From Telopea speciosissima (lineage: Eukaryota > Streptophyta > Magnoliopsida > Proteales > Proteaceae), in assembly GCF_018873765.1 (NCBI RefSeq), contig NC_057918.1:66692871-66756870 (forward strand): DNA of 64,000 nucleotides, read 5' to 3'. How positions within the stretch are numbered: position 1 is the first letter of the stretch; each line of letters begins with the position of its first letter. This document shows, piece after piece, positions 56,880 through 64,000 of this stretch. A program made the translations under genes and the position numbers. The notes beneath the pieces are model-generated. The model saw nothing but the letters and a program-made list of their open reading frames with translations, was not told where the DNA came from and searched no databases.

Positions 56880-57540
56880 GATATTGATCATATTATTTGT
56901 TATTGTTGTCCTACTTTTGGTACTCTTCTAAAATTTTTAAAAGGCTTATTTTTCTTATGGCAAAAGTTTTTTTTCATCGGTCGTGCATGGTGTACAATGG
57001 TATTTGCAATCGTTGGATGGGGATGAGGGATCGTGTATTGTATACGATCATACTTATCCAACAATTGAAAGCATGACCGTGTACCATACATGGTTGTGTA
57101 CAAAATCTCTCCCCTTTTTTATTTCGATATACATTTTATGAAAAAATGATATACAAGCTAAGCTAACAGTGTATTTTAGAATCAAATACGCGAACATATT
57201 ATTGACCACCATATCGATGAGAAAGAGAAGCATTTCAGTCATTCAATCCACAGCCACTCCATTACCTATATATGATCCACCACCCTTGCACTGGTCATTG
57301 CACCCTCTCCAGTGCCACTGTTCACTAGCTCGTGGTTGCCACAATTTCCACCTATTTTCTTTGATGCTTTTTTTTTTTTGTTAAGACTTTCTTTGATGAG
57401 TTCGTTCCAGCTATTAAAGAACTGGAAAAGATGCCTAATAAAGAGGAACTAAGAGATAAATGAATTATTTATGGTTTAACACAAGAAAAAGAAAAAAAAG
57501 AAATATAAACAATAAAATAAAAAAACTTCACTTGAACATC
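56880..57540. other. Relic of an NLR 3' flank, right half, unit 2
   Basis: Counterpart of 24641-25300. Just past the LINE it reads gatattgatcatatta, closer to the live NLR flank (cttgatcatatta) than the unit 1 copy is, which confirms how the pre-insertion site was joined. Confidence 0.7.
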
Positions 57541-57614
57541 GTAGGTCAATTGTCTGAATAACAACTAGAAACCCTCCAACTAGAAACCACCTATAGGGGT
57601 AAAATAATCTGACC

Positions 57615-58047
57615 AACACAAACAATAGGGGGGGGGGGGGACATAGCCGCCTTACCCCAATCCAAAGGAGAAACATCTCTTAAAAACACTCAAAAAAAAA
57701 AAAAAAAAATCCACCCTTACAAAAGAGTAAAATATAAATATATAAACGAGCAAAATTAAAAACTACTTTCTAGGGATCGGAAGACCGGTCTTATCCTTCC
57801 AAAGAGTTTGTCGAAGCTTCCTTGGAGGTTCTTCCCCAAACTGGATAACCTTATTGGCATTTGTTTCACATGCTAACTTTGCCAACCAATCCACTGCTCG
57901 GTTACTTTCTCTAAATGCAAACGTGACGCAGGATCTAGTAGAATTATATAATTCCATGATCTCCTGAAACCAGTACCACCCCTTCCAAAGATTGTACTTC
58001 CCCTCATTGACCATTCTAACTGTCATTACCGGGGGTTCAATCCGCAA
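57615..58047 (-). mobile_element. LINE 3' fragment with RNase H, unit 2
   Basis: Counterpart of 25380-25815. A 95-codon frame (57763-58047) is open here and shows WYWFQEIMELYN, FAFRESNRAVDWLAKLACET and GLPIP. A g run of 12-13 bases near 57627-57640 is unusual and may be unreliable. Confidence 0.68.
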
Positions 58048-58830
58048 AACCCGAAGAAGAAGAGGAACACACTCATATGTCTAAGGAAATGGCTAACCCC
58101 AAGAATCACGATCCTCCAACTGTAGGCCGTCCTAATCCTCAAATCGCAACAACTAATGTCCGCTTGAAATGCAATGCAGTTGCAGATCCTGAACATGGAG
58201 AACCTCCTCCGCAATACAGTCAGGCAAATTACTCAGATACAAGGTCCTCCATAGCCTCCATCAACCTCAATGTCGTCTATTCATTCAGGACGTACTGCTC
58301 GAAACGTCGAGGCAAATCACAACAAGATGAGTTCAACTGATTCTAGATGACCCTCTCCCAATTGAGTTAACCGGCCCCCTAGAGACCTCCAACCAACCGA
58401 CCTCCCAAGAGGTCGAAGACAATATGATAGATCTCCTTCCCTCAGATATAGATGGAGCAACAACGAAAAAACACCTAACCGACATCGTGGCCGAAGTTCG
58501 CGGTGAAAGGACCAACCCGGAAGTGGTTCTCACGACTCTCACCAAAGTTCATTGAGATTTTCGTTAAGCATAGCAACCAATTTGCAGTCAATTTTTAGAG
58601 CAGTTGTAAAAGCAAGAAGATTTCAGCCACGCTTATGACGGTGAAACAATGGCTTGGCAAATCCCTATGGGATTACGTAAGTCGGTTCACTTGCAAGTCC
58701 TTGGAAATTGATGATCTAGACCAAAATATGGTGTCCATCACAATGCAAAATGGCATCACTGATCATGACATGCTCAGATTAATAGCAAAAAAGAACAACC
58801 CCCCTTATTTCTTCCTTTTATTTTTGGATC
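58040..58830 (+). pseudogene. Ty3/gypsy gag relic, unit 2
   Basis: The unit 2 copy keeps one frame across the diagnostic part (58635-58830): VKQWLGKSLWDYVSRF, then LEIDDLDQNMVSITMQNG. This matches the retrotrans_gag pattern better than unit 1, where a stop replaces the Trp before GKSL. Flanking parts are out of frame. Confidence 0.55.
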
Positions 58831-58852
58831 AGAGAAGCTTCAAATTGGAGTT

Positions 58853-58993
58853 TCTTGTTTTCTATTTCTCAACAATTTTTTTGTTCCTGTTCATTCTTAG
58901 GAACAAAAAAAAAATGGACCGATGTTATCAAGCGAATTTCTGTTCTTTTTTTCATTTTCAGGAATAAAAAAATAGAGAAATAGAAAAACAAAA
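58853..58993. repeat. AT-rich inverted repeat, unit 2
   Basis: Counterpart of 26609-26750, with gttcctg and caggaat as inner arms. Confidence 0.5.
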
Positions 58994-59027
58994 GTGTTAT
59001 GATGCAAGCCCTAAGTCATACATTAAC

Positions 59028-59318
59028 TTTTTTTTTGTTGTTGGGAATCGACAAAGAGAAAAAAGAATGAAAGGAATACACTAAGACCAAAAAGCCTAGA
59101 ACTAAAACACTGAAAAAGAACAAAAATTAAACCAGACTATTTATCCACCTTTGGCATGGCCATCAACAGATAGACAACTTGATCTACTGAATCTAAATCT
59201 CGGCCTCACTTGAGCATCCCAATTGATTCCTACTAATACGAATCTAGGAGATACATTCCAAACTGATGACACCCTTGAAGCCGCAACATGTTTGGCCAAT
59301 CTATCTGTAATCACTTTT
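59028..59318 (-). mobile_element. LINE 3' fragment (RNase H end), unit 2
   Basis: Counterpart of 26783-27072. The T run is at 59028-59036. Confidence 0.58.
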
Positions 59319-59720
59319 TTTTTAACCTCGATTATTACCTGGGACCCGGGACAGCCCTTGAGATTTTATTAAAAATTAATCCAATGATGAATACAATGGG
59401 GGAGGGGACATTCCCGCCTAACCCCAAGCCCAATTGAGAACATTCAAAACTGGGCAAAGCACTCGATCATTCAAAGCAAAAGCTCACACCCAAACCCAAA
59501 CAGAAGCAAAGTTACACTCTTAACATTGGAAGACCACTAGCGTCCTCGCGAGAAATCTACCAAAGATCCTAAGGTAAACTAGTAGTTCCATGAAACAATG
59601 AATCAGACGCCAATTCACAAGCCATATTTGTTAGGTAGTCCGCTGCCCTCACGGAAGCAATGAGACATGCTCCAAGCGATTCTATCCAAAGTACCTCTTT
59701 GAGTGCACCCCTTTTTGCCT
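59319..59720 (-). mobile_element. Second LINE 3' fragment, unit 2
   Basis: Counterpart of 27073-27480, beginning with a T run near 59314-59323 and carrying gacattcccgcctaacccc. Confidence 0.58.
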
Positions 59721-61663
59721 AAAACTCCATGGAATGTCTTCCTTATCAATACAAGATACTACAACTTTTTAGTCACACTCCACCCATAGGTAAGTCAAAC
59801 CTATAAACTGTGCAAGGGTACCTGAATTAGTGAGTTGAAAAGGGGCTTTGACGGTGAACGATAGTTCTCAGATCCAACACCTTTTACATTGCTGAAACAA
59901 TCAAGTATTGATATCAAGGTTTTAAAACACACAATCATCGACGGAAGCGGTCAATATCGATTTGGATTGGAATTGGCTTGAATCGGTCCAAAAATATTCC
60001 ATGAATTATTCTATTGAATCATAAAAGGTCATAAGAAAATGATTGAAGAACAATTGATGAGGGAAAGAGACAATGATGTAGGCAATAAAATTTGAGTGGT
60101 TTGACAATTCTTGTCTGCATCCACTTAGACTTTCCCGAAGATGGTCCACATGATTGGATGACCCCTCATTGTCGTTGATGCATGGCTAAAGGAGTTATGG
60201 GTGAAGATGATTGGGATGAAGATCTTACGAGTGAAGGTTCCGTTACTCAAGACTAATCTCTGACCCCTGCGGCTCCATGCCCGCGATGGGTGACCATTAG
60301 TGGGTCCCAAAATGGTTCCTAAAAGGATAATGAACTTATTAGGTTTAGACCACGACCTAATTTTAACCCATGATGTCATCGCTAACATAGGTTCATATAA
60401 GCATGATGCACAAACAATGTTCAACCAAATTGGACTCCTTAATTCACATGACTAGTCCAAAACACCAATTACAATTAGGCGTGTATCTTAGGTATATATA
60501 TCATTTCTATGTCATTACATGATGCATGAATAAATCTGAAATAGGACATAAGGTTCCCCTACTATAGCAAGGAGCATCAGATATACCTAACACCCAGTCT
60601 ACATCGTGGTGGTCAAACAATATGTTGATGCGTCCCATTTGTCTATCCAAAGGTATTGGGGTAGATAGTGTGAATTCGTCATGAGGTCCCACGAGTTTGT
60701 ACTCTAGTCCTATCGCTAACTCACGTGGTTTGTCATGTATCCGTGAAGTGATTGTGTGTAAATGTCTACATGATGGATGTTAGTACATACAAATCATAGA
60801 AAATATGTTTGACATATAAGGTTCAAACACAGACAAAACATGGGTATGGTGAAGTTTGACATTATTTATCCCCAGTTGAGTTGCTATTGTGAGGACAATG
60901 GGCATCTATTAGGAATATCGGGGAAAACTTCCCCTCCTCTTCATAAAAAAAAAAGAGTGATGGGGTCTCTAATTGATATGTAGTGGTCACCTAGATAAGG
61001 GTCTAGGACCCAAACTAAAAATAAAAGAAATGACTCCATCCGAACTGATCTAACTCAAAGGTTAGGATCTCTGTCAGATTGCGGTCCGAGAAAGGTATCA
61101 AGCGCCCCGATCACCCGGTAAAAAATTGGACTTCTATACTAGGTCATTGTATTATGTATGGACCAAATCACGAAGATGGGAAACATGCCAAATATTGTAC
61201 ACACCAATGCATAAAAGAAGGTGATGATGACATACCTTGGTCCAGCTTTGTCTAAATGGCTCGTATACTAAAAATTAATGTAAACATGGTCTAGACATGG
61301 CATAAATGAAGGAAAAATCCTAAGCTAAATATGCTAGAGATGTTCCATATACATGTTGAAAATTACAAATTTGTCATTTATGTTCATGTCATAATGTATA
61401 ACATTCAAATATGGAAATTAGCATGGGAGAAACATAGAAATTATAGCATACATGCATATTAAGTGATCTAAGCATCGTAAACAAAGATATGTCAGAATAT
61501 TATATAAATAAATATAATCATGTATGAAATTACCAAAATACCCCTGTGCTCTAGACATAACTAGAAGAAGAAAAACACGAAAAATGGGGAGGAGGTGAAT
61601 CTAAAACTCAAAAGGAGAAGATAACTTGATAAAACAATAGAAAAGAAATCTAAATATATAGTC
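59721..61663. other. Non-coding distal part of unit 2
   Basis: Colinear with 27481-29773, but about 340 bp shorter around 60025 (loss of the segment with mirrored cgggatc motifs). No gene is recognised. Confidence 0.45.
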
Positions 61664-62849
61664 ATCAATAATCATAAAGCTAAGAAATAAAATAAGGATA
61701 AGAGATTAAAGCGATGAAAGTGATGAAAACGATGACTGCAGCTAACCAAAAGAAAGAATTGAAAGCTGTCCTAGACGAGGAGTAAAATCAAGGGGGGAAA
61801 AACTCACTGTAAAGGCTATTAAAAAAAAACCATGATGAAAAAATAAAAAACTAATGAAAAGCATGACATATGGTGTTTCACATGAAGCCCAACCAAAAAC
61901 CCATGTAACTGTGCACAGCAACGCCACTTTACTAGGGGTAGCAGTGACACATGCTCAGTAAAAGGATTAAAAATCATAGAAATACTGGAATTGAATGAGA
62001 CAAAAACTAAATAAAAGCAGACTTACTTGTCTCCAACTTTTGTGATTGGGGAATGAGGGTTGGAGTGGCCTAGACTCAAGCTTTGACGAGCTCAAGACGA
62101 AATTAATGCAGCAGACCCGCAACTCAAGCTCCAAATAATGTTCCAATGCACAATAATACATATCACTTTCGTGTCTAATGGTTGAAATGTCCCTAAAACG
62201 TGCAAGGGGTCACCTATTTATAGTCTTAGGGTCCCAAAACCATGCAAGGCATGTGTTCTTAGTTTCCATTCTCAAGGGATCTTCTTTCTTTAAAAAGTGG
62301 GATCTATATTGGCTTTGGATGGAAGGAGATCAGTTCCACCCACCAAAGGAAGGTTTCTAGGGTCTTCTTGGATGTCATTTAGATCCCAAAATGTGTTTAG
62401 GGGAAAACTAAGGTCGTAAGGCACGAAGCCAAATCAAATCCTGAGCCAGATTGACACAATCTTTGCAATGTCGCCAAAACGACACAGGATGCACACTGAA
62501 CAACATAGAGTGGAGCCATTTCATGTGCAAATGTCTTTATTCCAAATGCAAGTGGCGCCATTTCATGTGCAATTGGTGTCATTTTATGCTAGTATGAATA
62601 TGGTCCAAACAACACCACAGGGGAGGGTTTTAGCGGGGGTCAGACCTTAATCTGGCTATGGTCTTAGTCTCTAGGGATAGTCTGGGTCTTTCTAAACATG
62701 TCAAAACAGAACACTGCCCAAGACAAAAAGAAACACCATTGAGTATAACCAGAGAATTATTCACATTTTTAAAAGATTCTGAACTCATCATCATCTGGGC
62801 CACTCTAGGGTGACAAAATAAGGTGTCTACACATATATTATTAAAGGGA

Positions 62850-63022
62850 AAGTGATAATTTGTCTGGTCATGTGGCGCCTGCACCAATGCGAGGGCCAAT
62901 GAGAGTGCATGCAAGTGTATCAACATAGATGTGATTTTTTATTTCATTGGGGGTAAGATGATACTTTTGCGCACTCCTGTGTCTGGGTGGAAGAGCCACG
63001 TGACCAGATAGCATTCTTTTTC
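62850..63022. mobile_element. Foldback MITE, unit 3
   Basis: Third copy of the 30963-31140 element, with gggaaagtgataatttgtct and gatagcattctttttcc as arms. Confidence 0.58.
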
Positions 63023-63558
63023 CCATTATTAAATAATCATAAAAGTTTATCCATTTGTAATTGAAGTAGTCACAAGAGAAGTTGTAACTGGTCTTTTATT
63101 GCCATTTAAACATATGTTGACGGTAGATAATATCTGGGGCCATTTATATTATTTAACATTGTCAATTTGTCATTCATAGATCAAGAATTTGCTTTATCCA
63201 ATCTTAGGGGTAATTTAGTAATATCAATTTAACATCTTTGTAGAAGAGTCTATTCATGTCTGAGGACGATGGCCATAATATTTCTTCTTCCTCGCTATCC
63301 CTCTCTGTCCATCTAGTTTGGGAGCACTAGCATCTCTGGAGACTTCCTCAAGAGACTGCCAATGGATTTGTTTCGTCTTCCACGACACCGGCTTTACTCC
63401 TCAATATTTATAATATGACACAAGCCACCATTGTTCAGAACTAGTTCGCATTTTCTAGTGTCATTTACGGAACCAATCAATCAAGAGAAACTAAAATCCA
63501 TGTGGAATGCCCAAATTCATTGAAACTATTTCTATATTGACTGTATGCACAAAAATAG

Positions 63559-63720
63559 TTCGCGTTTCCATGCTTGCTAATTTTTTTTTAGGCTTTTTTT
63601 TTTTGTTGCTGGCCAAGTCCTCTTGTTGATGGCATTGCCAAAGGTGAGAGATTTTTGGCTTTCAGTTCTTGAGCTTGTACTGTCAGTTGGTTAGCCTTCT
63701 TTTTTGCTGTAATTTTTCTA
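63559..63720 (+). mobile_element. LINE tail, 3' end deleted, unit 3
   Basis: Same insertion as 1807-2003, preceded by gactgtatgcacaaaaata at 63540-63558. The poly(A) end and right duplication are gone: gtaatttttctatcc runs straight into sequence that lies further downstream in the other units. Confidence 0.7.
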
Positions 63721-64000
63721 TCCAAGTGTGTCCTTTACTTTTAGAACCCTTGAAGGCATCGGAACCCTATCTTCCCACCTCCTTGGTTGTGATGGAGCTG
63801 ATTGGTAGCACCATTGAGCTTTGAGCGGACTCAAAATAGTAGTTCAATGTAGTTTGTATGTTATACCTCGTACCTAGAAAAGAATTAATTTAAGGTTGTT
63901 TATCGTTTACAGGTACTGTAAAAGAAACCCTGCTTATATTGGTCCAATTGAGGGGGTATTGACACCTACAAATGAGAGTGGACTGTGATGTTTTTTTTTT

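Larger units (their letters stand above)
29774..61663. repeat. Tandem segmental duplication, unit 2
   Basis: This is the second complete unit, colinear with unit 1. Shared landmarks are the LINE tail (31758), the NLR (41001-44375), the NLR 5' relic (46365), the large LINE (50966-56865) and the gag relic (58040). Substitutions and many short indels are spread along the whole length. Together with private transposon insertions that have clean target-site duplications, this argues for real, aged duplicates and against an assembly repeat. Confidence 0.95.
61664..64000. repeat. Tandem segmental duplication, unit 3 (start only)
   Basis: The first 2.3 kb of a third unit matches 1-2400 and 29774-32500. 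No gene is visible. At 63480-63500 it agrees with unit 1, since both lack the extra roughly 85 bp that unit 2 carries at 31599-31686. At 62890-62990 it keeps the longer foldback-MITE interior seen in unit 2 (31018-31113) but lost from unit 1. The LINE tail near 63550-63720 has lost its 3' end by a private deletion. The array therefore continues past the window. Confidence 0.92.

Noticed and set aside
1-61663. The two units as an assembly or haplotype artefact
   Set aside because: Many substitutions and private insertions with clean target-site duplications on both sides, plus a third unit start, fit true aged tandem copies better. Long reads would settle it.
1-64000. tRNA, rRNA or other structural RNA genes
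   Set aside because: None was recognised by eye on either strand; a covariance-model scan could not be run.

Overview
The window is nuclear DNA of a flowering plant. The evidence is two intronless CC-NBS-LRR resistance genes, plant-type L1 LINEs that end in an RNase H domain, hAT-like and foldback MITEs, a Mutator-like element carrying an OVATE-family gene, and AT-rich intergenic DNA. The lineage cannot be fixed from sequence alone. Everything here was read by eye, with no database search and no computed alignment.

The main structure is a head-to-tail tandem duplication. Unit 1 spans 1-29773, unit 2 spans 29774-61663, and unit 3 begins at 61664 and runs off the window. The same start sequence recurs at 1, 29774 and 61664, so the periods are about 29.8 and 31.9 kb. 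Each complete unit has the same order: a gene-poor head with a LINE tail; a long non-coding stretch; one intact NLR on the minus strand (8907-12284 and 41001-44375); the NLR promoter side; a relic of the 5' end of a further NLR; hAT-like MITEs; a relic of an NLR 3' flank that is interrupted by a nearly full-length 5.9-kb LINE; a cluster of LINE 3' fragments with a Ty3/gypsy gag relic; and about 2.3 kb of non-coding DNA leading into the next unit.

The units differ by private insertions, many with clean target-site duplications (TSDs). Unit 1 alone has a 1704-bp Mutator-like element (4498-6201) with long terminal inverted repeats (TIRs) and a 9-bp TSD. It carries an OVATE-family gene that has one in-frame stop. 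Unit 1 alone also has a foldback MITE (3298-3452). Unit 2 alone has a 5'-truncated LINE (36280-38797), a 615-bp solo LTR with a 5-bp TSD (38982-39596) and a hAT-like MITE with an 8-bp TSD (39819-40363). The large LINE, its TSD and several of its lesions are shared, so it was already present and already dead when the unit duplicated.

The likely functional content is two NLR immune receptor genes and possibly the OVATE fragment. The rest is transposon-derived or non-coding. Relics in each unit imply at least two more NLR copies that were lost, so the cluster has gained and lost genes repeatedly.
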